64,000 nucleotides of DNA from positions 40,831,218-40,895,217 of the forward strand of contig OY987263.1 of NCBI GenBank assembly GCA_963920665.1, written 5' to 3'. The notes beneath the pieces were generated by a model. The model was given only the letters and a program-made list of their open reading frames with translations. It ran no database searches and was not told the DNA's origin. This DNA comes from Straminergon stramineum (Eukaryota; Streptophyta; Bryopsida; Hypnales; Calliergonaceae). Shown here in pieces: positions 38,201 to 49,787 of the stretch. The position numbers and the translations under genes are program-made. Within the stretch, counting starts at the first letter, position 1, and every line of letters starts with the position of its first letter.

Positions 38201-39669
38201 CCATGCATGATTTGTATTCCGAGTTTGCTAAATTGGAAGCAAAAGGATTTTTCAACAAGTCAACAGACTTGGGAAAGCAGAAGTGGATTTATGTGGAAAA
38301 TGGTGATCTCAAAGAGCTCAAAATGACACCAAAGTATAGATGTTGGCCAGAATTGAGACGCCTTGCTATTTCTCAATTCTGTTCTGATGCAGAAGAAGCT
38401 TGGCAATCCTGTGGTCGGATTGCATGTTTGGAGGGAATCCAATGGGTTCATTTTTCCAATGTTGAGGTTCTTCATTTGGGTGTGTTGCATTGGGGATGGG
38501 GAAGTTTGAATTTAGAGCACTTGGTGTTCTTAAAGGTTTTGTGTTTGATTGATACTTTTCAGCTTGGTAGCCTTGAGGGCTTGGGAAAATTGACGAACCT
38601 CACTCGATTTTCATGGGAAGTCGATTCAAATGGATGTCAAGTGGGTACTATAGATTTGGTGGGGCAACTTCCTTCGTCCCTCAAAACATTGATCATTGAT
38701 GGCTATGTAGCATTCGAGTCGGACTTCCTTGCTCAATGCCAGAATTTGTCTAATCTAGAGCTACTGTATATTAATGCGAGTACGCTGGATCTGAGCAATT
38801 GTAGGTCCCTAGAAAGTATGCGCCTCCAGTTTCTTCACGAGTTGCAAACGCTAGATCTGAGCAATTGTGTGTCCCTAGAAAGTGTGTACCTCCAAGATGT
38901 TCAGAAGCTCCAAACTTTGTTAGGCCTCACGAGCTGTCGGCCATTCAACCTGCAATCTCTTGAGATTAGGAATTGCGAGGATTTGGTTGATGTTCCAGGG
39001 CTGAATCATGTTGTCGCCCTAAAGAAATTACTGATTTTGCATTGTCCGAAGTTGGAGGTGCATGGTCTGCCTACTTGCACCGAAATGCCTTATTCGGGAT
39101 CAAGTTCTCCAGGAGGTGCAGGTGTTAAGACTCTGGTGGTGGGTGCACGGAATTTCATTCCATGCCAGCTTCAAGGGCTTTCAGGTTCATCGAGCCAATC
39201 CATGGAGAGACCGAATCCCAATGGATTCAACCAATTAGAAGTTCTGGACTTGAGTTACAACTCTGGATTGGCATCCTTGGAAGGATTGGTGGATTTGCCT
39301 GCATTGCAAAGCCTCAAGCTTCTGTACTGCGAATCTCTGTTGCGGCTGCCGGACTTGAGTAAGTCGAGGAACCTAGAAGTCCTCATACTTACCGGATGTA
39401 GTGCGCTCGAGCTTCATGAGAAAGATATTCAAATGCTTTCGGAGTTGCCTTTGTTACTTGTTTCAGGATATAAGTCCCAACAGTTCAGGTTGGACTTTAT
39501 TCGAAAGAAGGCAGTAGTTCATTCATGCAAAGAGAGGCACTCGGTTCCACGTTCTGGGTTGCTTTGGAGGGAGCATGAATGGGAAGAGAGAGATTTGGAC
39601 ACACCTCCAATTACATTGCAAAGCGTGGCCCTGTATGACAAGCAACTAGTCCCGGGCGCACAGATTTAA
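35211..39669 (+). CDS. TIR-NB-ARC-LRR (TNL) intracellular immune receptor, copy B, intact
   Basis: Predicted coding segments are 35211-35245, 35448-36081, 36313-36573, 36903-37556 and 38140-39669, joined in compatible phases to about 1037 residues. Every junction has GT and AG ends. The order is TIR (about 28-215; FLSHNGAQK at 31-39; SKWPMIEL with the glutamate at about 102, the position of the NADase glutamate in known plant TIRs), then NB-ARC with P-loop GVGGIGKTT (246-254), kinase-2 KVFLAIDNV (323-331), an RNBS-B-like SLVIVTARS, HYHPLAL in place of GLPLA (431-437) and MHD (550-552), then LRRs to about 1000. Family knowledge: TNLs sense pathogen effectors in the cytoplasm or nucleus and signal through TIR NADase activity. 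The ATG at 35211 is chosen because it is conserved in copy A and the exon phase fits; further upstream exons are possible. Confidence 0.88.
38785..38916 (+). repeat. Duplicated 66-bp leucine-rich repeat unit inside TNL copy B
   Basis: Two successive LRR units of 66 bp (22 residues) begin at 38785 and 38851 with nearly identical LDLSNC...SLES segments. Copy A has a single unit here (about 6120-6185). The difference is in frame, so the receptor stays open. Gain or loss of one LRR is a common way for recognition surfaces to diverge between tandem receptor genes. Confidence 0.85.
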
Positions 39670-41700
39670 AGCATGCTGGTGCACTCTGGAGCATTCTATG
39701 TAAATTGAATGGTCAAGATCTGGAAATTGCAGCGGGTTGAGCCAGCTGAAACGTAGGGTGATGCTCATTGGCGTCATCTTTGAATGCTTTTTACACGGAG
39801 TTAACAACATCACCAAGCTTGTGACTTGATTCGGGAAGAGAAGATGGTATCTTTTGATCCAACTTGGTTCTGGAGAGGTGGCGACGCTTTTAGCAGTCTG
39901 CTGGTGCGGCAATCGAATTAGGCGCATTCCTTGTTGGTTTAGCACGTGGAAATCGACAACATGAATGGGCAGAGGAGGCACGTGGAGGTTGAGCTTGGTC
40001 TCCGAATTTCCCTTACCTCTCTTATTAGGGTGTCAGGAGTCGAGGCTGATGGGCTTCGTGATCGTTGTTAAGGATGCGTGTCTTGGCGTTTGCTCCTAGC
40101 TCAGTCGCAATCGAAATTTTCAGTCCCGCAAGAGGATTCCTTCAGTTCGATATTTTTCTCGGCAGCATGCATGCGTTTAATATTGCAAAACATTTGCGAC
40201 TATCCGATGGTCTGAGCTCCAAAATTCTGCGGGAACCTCCATTGTTACGCCCATTGTTTTTGCATTTTCTTCTGTTTACATCGTGTTTGTCTGTGAGAGA
40301 TCCCCGTGTAATTTCTGCCATTCACATCCACAGCAGAGACTGGTAGAGAGAGATTGCCATTGAAGTTGTTTGTAGTGCAAGCACAACTGAAGTATGCATG
40401 CTGTTGTAGCTTTGAGAAACGAAACAATGCATCATTCTTGGTAAGCAAGCGGCACACTCTGGAGTTTGGGAGGCCCGAATAGTGATTTGTGTACGGGCCT
40501 TGATTTGCATGACTTTGCACTCCAATCGTGAGCAGCCCTTTCTGGCCCTCATGGATTCTACAATGTCGGACACTACACTGATTTATCCCAAGAGTGATGC
40601 CTCAAAATTAGTGTCACCTGCAATATCAGAGTCACTACAAAATGTACTTTTTGTGGACATTAGTACAATATGTCCACATTCCAACCCGCACTAAATCACT
40701 ACTGAAAAATAGAGTGAATTTCATACACTTCTTCTGACGCTCAAAGAGGATTAATAAGTGTAGTGATGCAAGAGCTGTGACATATCCGTCCTTGACAGGT
40801 GAAAACGTCTTTGTGATGGAAGGCGGTCGTGCAGGTGTATGAAAAATTGGCAATTTCAGGTGTACTGATCGACAGGATAGAAACCATTTGCTGATATTCC
40901 GTAGCCGCATTGAACTTACTCTGTTTCACCACAATTTGCTCCACCATTTTGCTTGACTGTGAAGTCTCAATTAGTCTCCAGGAGAAGTTGTGATTGACCA
41001 TTTCATAAAAAACAGAGACAAATTATACGATGGTGCGTGGTACATGCCACGACTTCTGAGGATTGGCAACAGTCGTGCCGGTGTTTTGAAATTCAAGATT
41101 TCGAAGTCAGTACCGGATTGGACTAAAGTCATTGTCGATGTGGACGACTGCGAGCATTTAGAACCCACTGATAAAAAATTAAGTATCAAAAGCAGTTCTG
41201 CAACCATTGAGGTGCAAAAGCCCTTTGGTGCCTTGTTTGGCTTGGGAGTTGCAAGCCAATGGGGATCAATATTCCAATTTGAAGAGGGAGACAACTAAAT
41301 TGTATGCACCTGTGCGTTTTTGACTGCAGTCTCCTCGACGACAAGGTAGATCGTGTGGCACTGGATATGCAATCCGCGGTGGAGGAAGGCATCTGGGACC
41401 AGGAGTCATGGGGGCCTTCATAACATTTGTCGAAATGGAGAAGCCGACTGCACTCACTGCAGCTGTATGAAAACCAGCAGTACCACTAATTCAGGTATTG
41501 AAAACAACTATAGTCAAAAGCTACGTTCAAAGCTACAGCTGTAGTCGTAAATTAGTCACTAGCTATCTTGCATGCTCTCGTGTGGTTTTGTGACTTTTGA
41601 CCATATACTCACACTCAGAAATATTTTTCCCCAATAATAGGAAGATCAGTTGGTAATTTCTCTTCCATTGATACCAATCATGGACTGGTACCCGCTGCAG
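39670..41700 (+). other. GC-richer downstream region of TNL copy B
   Basis: Counterpart of 6905-8960. Besides the frame at 40990-41298, a short frame around 41315-41420 reads through segments like CSLLDDKVDRVAL and EEGIWDQESW and is also open in copy A (8584-8684). These look protein-like but no full gene model could be assembled. No family is recognised. Confidence 0.4.
40990..41298 (+). CDS. Possible exon of unknown protein, open only in copy B
   Basis: The frame is about 102 residues, begins after an in-frame TAG at 40972 and has no ATG at its start, so it would have to be an internal or terminal exon. It contains segments such as VLKFKISKSVPDWTKV and EVQKPFGALFGLGVAS and ends EEGDN-stop. 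Its beta-rich look could fit a post-LRR domain, but this is only an impression. The copy A version has an internal stop at 8376-8378. It may equally be untranslated RNA. Confidence 0.3.
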   Translation: MIDHFIKNRDKLYDGAWYMPRLLRIGNSRAGVLKFKISKSVPDWTKVIVDVDDCEHLEPTDKKLSIKSSSATIEVQKPFGALFGLGVASQWGSIFQFEEGDN

Positions 41701-42023
41701 GCTCTGGAAAATTGACTGCAAGAGACCAAGGCGAAGCTGATAGCACGCACTCCGGGGCCTCGGAAGACGGGAGCATTCCCAACAAGCAGGATTGCGTCAC
41801 CGACTCTGTCTTTAAGTTGCATGCTCCAGGGGCCCAGCAAGCTGTTGCGCACGACAGGCCCCAACAAGCAGGCGAATCTGAGCATCCTCAAGTGAAAACT
41901 ATTCGGTCAGAAACACATAATGGACGCCCGAACTCTGCAATTCGGCTGGAGGCAGGTCGACTTCATGTGAATGTGAGCCAACGATCTGAGAAGCGAGAGA
42001 ACATGATCGCAGTCCAGTCGTAG
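41701..42023 (+). CDS. Candidate terminal exon of unknown gene, copy B
   Basis: It follows the acceptor cccgctgcag (41691-41700), with two bases completing a codon, and is then open to a TAG at 42023. The peptide is hydrophilic with short segments such as GASEDGSIPNKQ and NSAIRLEAGRLHVNVS. It matches the copy A exon (8961-9292) with one in-frame 9-base gap and mainly single-base changes. Conservation of the frame through an indel favours real coding. Function unknown. Confidence 0.45.
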
Positions 42024-43071
42024 CACGACGTCACCAGCGCTGACTGCAGCATCACTGACATTGGCATTGTTATTGCTTCATCAGTCGATTCAAGGTTTGA
42101 TGAAGGTATGTACACCTAAATGCGTCCATGCAAGTATTTGACCTGGTTCCTAATACTTCAATTCCATTATTTCTTATCCTTCTGAAAGGCCATTCCAGGG
42201 CATCTTAGCATTTATTTTTTAGACATTTTATGAATCAATTTCTGAATTTGCGAAGGCCTAATTATAGATGTACCCTAATCATGTTGAGACAATGCACACT
42301 TTGGCAAGAATCTATGGGGTTTTATTTAGGTCAGGGTAGCGACTAAAGGTACTTATATTAAGTAAAACGTTTGGAATCCCCAATTTTGTTGATGATATGT
42401 TTGGTTTCATACTCCATTGGTATTAAAGACTATGAGTTTTTTGCACCCGTGATCAATCGAGAAGTTCCTTGAAACGAATTGGAGACAAGGTAATTGCAGT
42501 TTATCAACTCTTTATTTTAAACAGGGTTTTCAATTTAATTAAATTGTTTCAACATTTGTTGGACAACAGTGTTGGGAGAATTTTCTCCAGATTTCATGAA
42601 GAGATCTCCCTACAGTTTTAGTGGTCACTCGGAAGTCTTCTGATATATCTTGGGGAGGCCTTTGTTTTACCATTCGGATCACTCCCTAGGAATCATGGCA
42701 GAAGATGCTGTTTATGATGTTTTATAAAGTTTCTGAAACCATCTACTTGTACTGAGAAAAATGTTGTTCCGGCTGCTACGCCTAATTATATGATTGGCCT
42801 GCACATCAGCTGTGATCATTTCTTCACTTCAAACGAGTGTAAAAGGTGCTCAAATTCTGAAACAAAAACTACATTGTCATGTCAATTTTGCCGTATTTGC
42901 CCAAGTTCACGAATGGGCTCGTTGGCGGGAGCTCTGAAGGACTAGCTTCGCTTTGCACATCAGAATTAGCTTTGAAAGTTTCAGTAAAGGTTTTCTGACT
43001 AAATATTACAATCCTACAAAACATAAAGCTACACTCATTTCTTCATTAGAAATTGAGATTTGTATTGAACT
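42024..43071. other. Gene-free stretch after the downstream exon, copy B
   Basis: Conserved with 9293-10367, with no sizeable conserved frame. Confidence 0.4.
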
Positions 43072-44020
43072 TTACCCCCCTAAATTTTTTTTAATATGTT
43101 TTCAACAAAAACACTCTAAAACTACCATTTCTAGTGCAAGTACCAAATTTTAGAAAATAAAATAAAATTTAGACACATGTAATTGTAGGATCTTGTAGTA
43201 TTAGAGAAGATGTGGAAAAGGTTTCAGAAATTTCCAGTATGTAGATTGCAAGATGTTAGTGTTTGAAGTGAAAAAAATCCTTTTCTTGGCCCTCCCAAAA
43301 AATGGGCACTTGTACTTCACAAGGTTACATTTGCATGAAAAAATGTCCAAAATGGTGGTGCTTCTTTGGATTCATTCTTCAAGGCAAGTTGGTTACATGC
43401 TTGAAGAAATTCAAATCATTTGGAATTATACAAAATATAGGAAAAAAATAATGTGATTAGAAAGAAGTAGAAAATGATTCAAAATACGAAATTGTTAAGA
43501 ATTTAGTCATGGAATTGAAAAATGTCAATCCCAAGGGTTGTAATGTTGTAATGAACAATCTCCATCCGATATTTTTTTTTCCAAGAATATTGAAAATTGA
43601 GTTAATTAAAAGACTTCAAATTTTATCTTAGAGTCTAGATTCGATAACTATCTACAAACTAAACATCCTTGTAGCTTTCATCTCATTGATCAAAATGGAA
43701 TGATTGAAGGCTTTTCACATGTATAGAAATCTAGAAAATTAATTTCAAATTTTTGTTTCTTAAAGGATTTATTTTTTTAAGAATATTATTGAGTTTCCCA
43801 AGGCCCTAAGTTGCCCATCAAACAATGAAAATTACATATCATGCAATAAAATTATTAACCATGTAGTCAAAAGTTATGAAAATTGTTGGGCTTTAAAGAA
43901 AGACCTTGTCTACATGTTGTGAGAAATTTTCAAAAAATTAAGAAAAAAAAATTCCATTTGTAATGAGCTGCCCAAAATCACTATGTTGCCAAAAAACACA
44001 ATTTGATGCTTTAGGGGTAA
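43072..44020. mobile_element. TTAA-type MITE, long subfamily, unit B member 1
   Basis: Orthologous to 10368-11310. The left end reads TTACCCCCCTAAA and the right end CTTTAGGGG-TAA, so this copy keeps the left inverted repeat better than its partner. Non-coding. Confidence 0.75.
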
Positions 44021-45186
44021 AACACTAGAAATTAAAATATCAAATATAAGAAATTCTCAAAATTGTATTTTTCTTTTTTTCTTGGTCCATTCTTGATATT
44101 CATTAGGCTGTTCCTTAGTCTGTGTAAAACACAGATTTTCAGTCCTATAAGACCATTTCCTGGAGGAGGCCTGCATCTTTGAAAAATGAAGGATTTTGCA
44201 GAGAGATGGCACCCTTCCCTGGTTCAATTTGATTGGCAATTAGTTTATGTGAAGGAAGTACAGGTCATAAATGATGCTGTTTTATTTCCTGAAGTTATTT
44301 TAATCTCATTATGGAAGTACAAATCATCATAGAAAAAAATTACCATAAGTTAGATGATCTAAATTCATGCAAAACCCTGCAGAAACTGATGATCCTCGAG
44401 GATCAAAAATATTTATCTCACCATCCTTAAAATGAACATCTATGTTATTCATGGTTTTGTGTCCTTTTGCACTTCGTGATGCCACCCTTGTGGTGGTGCT
44501 CTGAATGACACTTCTATGATGAAATCCACATAAGCTTAACTTATTGAGGCTTGAGTTTTGAACTTTTGCACTGAATGATTTGCACAGAGTTTGTTCACAG
44601 GTTCACAACCAGGTCGGATTAGCGATGGTTTCTCAAAAGGGGAGAGCAAGACACACATTTGTATAAGTATTGGATGAAGGGTTTAGGGTTTAGGGGGTAC
44701 TAACTTAGAACAGTCCATTAAGGTCAAAAGATCCATGTCAGATACCTAGGAAATGACCCCATTAAGGGTTCTATCAATAAATGAGACTTGGGCCACAATC
44801 CTTGGCTTTGGTGACAGTCATAGAGTTATTAAGTTAGTGATCGTAATAGGAACTTTTAGGTTTTCAATGTAAATTCATTGGAGGAAGTGACATTTTTAGG
44901 CTTCCATGGTAATAAATATTGTAAGTGCTTTAGGTGAGTAAGTTGATCATTTAGGGGGGCATTTTTTGTTAGTTTTGGGGTAGTCTAGAGGCTCTTTGGA
45001 CCATGATGGGCAACACGCTTCAAAAATTCATATCAAATTCATACTTTGTTGAAAAAATATAATTCAACCACTCTCACCATTTCTCACACTTGTCTGTAAA
45101 GGGGGGGGGGGGGGCATTTCCTTTTCAAACTTTAGCAATGGCATGAAGGCAAACTCCTAATTCTAACCACTATGGGTTGTTTTACC
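44021..45186. other. Gene-free stretch, copy B
   Basis: Conserved with 11311-12465. It includes the telomere-type motif (44689-44707) and a run of 14 G at 45101-45114, two bases longer than in unit A. Confidence 0.5.
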
Positions 45187-46110
45187 TTAACCCCTAAAGT
45201 CTCATTGTCCCCTTGAGAAACAAAATGAATTTCAAATAGTTTCCTACAGTCTCAATATTCATTGAGATTTTTTGAATTTTTTTTAAACATAGGAAAACAT
45301 ATCAACTATTTGAGATTCTAGGATTATAACATTTAATTTGATTGTTACCCAAAAGCAAAAGTTATGCCACCCTAAGCCCCCAAATGGCATTGGTCAATAC
45401 AAGAAAATTACAAGAAGGCAAAATAAAATTTTCAAAATTTTGCTTCTCATAGAGAGTATTTTTGTCAATATCAAAAGATTTGATTCATTCTATTTGGAAT
45501 CTTGTTTTCTAAACAATCTTGTTTTTTGGACAATCTAAACATCTTCTTGAGAAAATGACTTATAGGATTCATTTTTGAATGCAACTTTCAAAATTTTATC
45601 AAAAAAATATTGTTTGAGAGGGTCAAGTTTGTTTGCCAAACAATCTCACCGTTGGGATTATTGTGCTTCAATTTCTTCTTAGAACTATTAACCGGATTTA
45701 GTTTTTTGTTCAATCTCATACCTATTTCCACTTAACAATTTTTCAAAGAATGAAAATCAAGTGTGTTTTCTTTGGATTTTTTTTCTAGAATTTTAATTCA
45801 ATTCTTCAACATAATTTTTTTCATTCAGCTAATGCAGTGCAAAATTTTTGAGCTACGAACATTCAAAGCTTTAAAACATAGGCAAGCAAGGTGGCAAAAA
45901 TCCAAATTTCTTCACTTCAAACCCAAATATTCTGTAATCCATGTCATCAAAGTTTCTGAAATTTCTTCCACACATTCTTATACCAGTTTAGTGTAAGATC
46001 CTATAGTTAGATATGCAAAAACAAATTCTAAAGCTTCTACACTTGGCAATGGAAATGATAGTTTTGAGTAGAATGTGATGAAAAAAAAGCCTCGAGACTT
46101 TAGGGGGTAA
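45187..46110. mobile_element. TTAA-type MITE, second subfamily, unit B
   Basis: This is the best preserved left end of the subfamily: TTAA-CCCCTAAAGTCTC (45187-45203). The right end is GAGACTTTAGGGGGTAA ending at 46110. Orthologous to 12466-13391. Confidence 0.8.
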
Positions 46111-46598
46111 ATGCCAGAACATTTGAAGTGTGCCGCTGGATATTTCCACTAGCACTTGGGATAAGCTTATACAAAGATGGAGTGGGAAGCTGGCGTTTCT
46201 TCACAAGCCAGGATGCAATTTTGTTTTGCATCTCGACCAGAAGCAATGCTATTTTATTCCCTGGAGATGATTCACTAAGCCATTAGTGGAGCTACTTGTA
46301 ATTTCTCTTTAAGGTGAAGGCATCCATTCCCAACTAGGCTCCCATACCCAACATGTATGTTGCACCTATCTCCAATCAAGGTTAGAACAAATTTCCAACC
46401 AAAGCTTGGATTCATTTGTGATTTTATCTCCTTTTCAAGGTTGGGACGAATAAGGTCATGACAAATCTGTCAAAGGACTGAGTAAGAAAGTAGAAAGTAT
46501 AATAGTAAGGTGGGTACCCCAAAAAACACTCTGTGCCTAAAAGTGCCATCTACAACAATTGAACATTCCTAAATTCAATTATGTACCTATTTGCATAG

Positions 46599-46972
46599 TG
46601 TCGCGCCCCTTAGTAACACTTACCAAACACTTAACACCTTAGTGCCACTAAGGTTCACACTCTCTCCTAACACTGCACATGCCACGCACCCACAATGTTA
46701 GGTTCCAATTCAAGTCACGGGGTTCCCCATTCCTCCGTGACTCCCAATCCTTTCCTTCCAATACTCAACTCCTACAAGACACCGGGTGTCGCGCCCCTTA
46801 GTAACACTTACCAAACATTTAACACCTTAGTGCCACTAAGGTTCACTCTCTCCTAACACTGCACATGCCACGCACCCACAATGTTAGGTTCCGACTCAAG
46901 TCACGGGGTTCCCCATTCCTCCGTGACTCCCAATCCTTTCCTTCCAATACTCAACTCCCACAAGACACCGGG
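46599..46972. repeat. Two tandem copies of a 187-bp unit inside the TA element
   Basis: The unit starts gtgtcgcgcccctta at 46599 and again at 46786, and ends with acaccggg. The copies are nearly identical; small differences include the loss of ca in cactctctcc. The high identity suggests a recent duplication within the element. Confidence 0.9.
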
Positions 46973-47566
46973 CATCTCATTTGATGACGTGGGGCGGAAT
47001 TTCCATTGATGTCCAAGCACTCGGTGAGGCACTACTCCCACCGGTGCTAACCGCCCTTGAATGGGATCCAACTCCCCACTAAGCCCAACCCAACTCATTT
47101 CGGGACTCACTAATCGGGACTCACACGATGGCCTAGTGTGGAGTGGGACACCACCCAACCGGTATCAAGGAGTGCACAAGCACTCCATGGTAACACACAA
47201 GTGGTGGTGAGGCTCCAACACTAGCCTCACCACCCGGGGCCACTTAGGCTCACCATGGCACCATCTGGGAGTGAGGAGGGAGACCACCCCTCCTCATAGT
47301 ACTCTCTGCGGGATTCGGCAGCCCCCCCCATACGAGAGGTCACCGGGAACCCCCAAGATGCACCCCATCTTGGAAGACCACCCATTTCTCCCGATTCGCG
47401 CTAGTTTGGGACTCCCGAACTTCCACCCGGCATAACTTTGCGGTCCGGGATCCAAATCGCACATGCGACCCCATTTTCGACATCTACGCAACGCGTAGAT
47501 GCCGATGGACTACTCACTTGCTCCATTCGGATAAGTACTCGCAAAGATATCGCCCTCCAAAGATTC

Positions 47567-47637
47567 GGGACACTCCCGGCGCGGCCGAGACACTCCCGGC
47601 GCGGCCAGGGTCTTCCCGGCGCGACCGGGACACCCCC
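47567..47637. repeat. GC-rich 20-bp tandem repeat
   Basis: Units beginning at 47567, 47587 and 47607 share cactcccggcgcggcc or a close variant, followed by a partial fourth unit. It lies inside the TA-flanked element. Confidence 0.85.
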
Positions 47638-48081
47638 AACTTTGAACGCCCATAACTTTTGACTCGCAAGTCTAAATCACGCGTTCTTTGGACGGCTAGA
47701 AGCGCCTTCTCAAGACCTTTCCAAGCGTATATCACACGCCCCCAAATTCGTCCAGATCAGAGCGCTACATCGCTCTGATCGCTCGGGACTCCCAGTCCCC
47801 CTCACCTCATCTCTTGCAAGGCTTGGGGAGTCACCCCCAATGTCCCCCTTGCTCACTGAGGTGGCACGGGCACGCCTTGTGATGAGGGTCATGACACATA
47901 GAGCGCTTTTAGAAACAGACTTTGACGTGAATAACTTTTGCATATAATATACAAATGATGTGTTCTTTGGTGCATTGGAACCTCCTTTCTCTTGCCAACA
48001 AGGAAATCTAAAAATTTGATCAGCCCAATGATAGTAACAATGTACAATACCAATTTGTGGCGCTTTAGGGTGTACCTACCT

Positions 48082-49135
48082 TATGTTGTTGTTGCGACCA
48101 TCTTCTTCAAACAACCCTATAGGGACCTCTAAAATGGACAATAAGTGGTTCTTAAATGGACTGCCAACAATGTGAGAGCATAATCATGATTTGTTAGGTA
48201 TTGGTTCATATTTTGCCAATGGATGGAATAAGAGCAAGGGAGGATCCATTTCAAAGCCAAGGTGTGTCCACTTAATTTTTCACTATGAGAATTGATTGCC
48301 CAATTGCCTTCTTACAAATGTTAAAAGAATTTAGGGTCCATTCACGTTTAGTAATGGTCGCATTTAGGAATCTTATATATTACTTTTTGAATTCAACAGT
48401 GCTTGCTTTTGGTCAAGCCATATCTTTTTGCAGACTACATGAGTGTGGTGTGTGCAAGGCCTATGATCAAGAATAGGTGCCTACCATAGAATTCTTTGGA
48501 AATGCATGAGTAATTCATAAATGCTCAAAAAAATATGAAACCACTTGTATTAGATTCAGCATCCATTATTCTTCAATTGGTAAATAAGGAAAAATATTTT
48601 CGGGCATTTAAAAACCATCAAAAAGGCCCAACAATCCTTAAATGGATAATTTAGGAGCACACTACCTTAATGAGCAAGAAAGTAGTTCTTGAATGATTGG
48701 AATTGGACATGGGGCCAGATCAACTTCTTCCCTTCAAAATTCATAGTATTTCTAGTTCAAGCAATAAAATTACCAATTTTTTTGCAATCCCCATCATTTC
48801 TATCATTGCAACTCTAAAAACACCAGATCATGTCCAAAATTGCTTCTTTAATCGATTATGGGGGCCTCCATAGATCAGGAACTGTTTTGAATAAAAACAT
48901 GGATTGGATCCCTTCTTACAAAATGGTTATGAGAAATTTTTCATTTTTATTAGAGCTGCTCCTGTTCAGAGCAGAGAGGGCAAGTTCTAAGTTAGAACTG
49001 GTATAGTAAGCAGAACCTAAAAGTGCTACTGTGATTGCAGTGCCAATTTCAATGGCTGTGATAATTGGGTCACTGGATATGATGTAACAATGTGTTAACA
49101 GTTGAAACATGAAAACACTCCATGATTTTTGTTAT
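48082..49135. other. Gene-free stretch, copy B
   Basis: Resumes homology with 13793 onward. The site where unit A carries the 414-base repeat is uninterrupted near 49000-49010. Confidence 0.5.
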
Positions 49136-49787
49136 CCCCTCAATGCCCAAGGCCTATTTTCTAGTTTCTTAGAACTTGCTTTAAATTGAACAAAAAGTTG
49201 ACATTTTGATCAATTTTATCAATTTTTTGGAATTGTTAGTAATTGTACAAATTGAAACGAGACAAGTTAGAGATCATATGGGAAAAGAAAACACAACAAT
49301 ATCAATTATGGATTGAAAGATTAGAATTGTTTGACCATGAGGGGTTTAAAATTGTGAAAGTGATTTCAAGTCTTTCAATCCTTTTTCTACACAATTCTCA
49401 AAAATAGGTCACCAAAAGAATATGGAGTGAAAGGGCATAACATGCCTAACCCCAATCAATTTGTAGCTTCTCAAAATCTACTCTACAATTTTTTTAAATG
49501 AATTTCTAATGTGATTTTCCCTCCAAGATCTAGTGTATTTGAGCGGCTCATTTCCAAGAGCCCTCAACACTAAAAACACAAGATTTGCAATGGACACTAT
49601 TGTCCAAGATCTTGAATAGAGAAATCATAATCATTCTTTTCAAATTTTGATTTTTGATGCTAAAAATAGACTTCAAAAAGATTTTTCCAAAAATATAAAC
49701 TACCAAAAATAGTAACTTGGTTGGGTTTTATTTAACTTTTGAGTATTTATGTCAACAAAAGAATGTAGTGCCTTGAGCATTTAGGGG
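49136..49787. mobile_element. TTAA-type MITE, 0.65-kb subfamily, unit B
   Basis: Orthologue of 15300-15952. The left end has decayed (TTAT-CCCCTCAATGC); the right end is GCATTTAGGGG-TTAA ending at 49791. Non-coding. Confidence 0.8.

Larger units (their letters stand above)
46508..48081. mobile_element. TA-flanked DNA transposon (1.57 kb, GC-rich), private to unit B
   Basis: The ends are AGGTGGGTACCCC (46508-46520) and, inverted, AGGTAGGTACACC (from 48081), flanked by TA on both sides (46506-46507 and 48082-48083). Unit A has the empty site tagTAtgttg with one TA at 13793-13794. The inner inverted parts CCTAAAAGTGCCA and CCCTAAAGCGCCA also match. TA duplication is typical of Tc1/mariner-like elements, but the termini are not the usual plant Stowaway sequence. 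The body is much GC-richer than its surroundings and has two tandem arrays. No transposase is recognised. Confidence 0.85.

Noticed and set aside
44689..44707. Telomere or chromosome end
   Set aside because: Only about two TTTAGGG units, embedded in the middle of a duplicated unit. At most an interstitial motif or telo-box.
47567..47637. CRISPR-like repeat array
   Set aside because: Head-to-tail 20-base repeats without spacers, in a plant transposon.
46901..47735. Several open frames in the GC-rich insert
   Set aside because: They overlap tandem repeats, lie on both strands and show no transposase motif. They are best explained by GC-rich sequence lacking stop codons.
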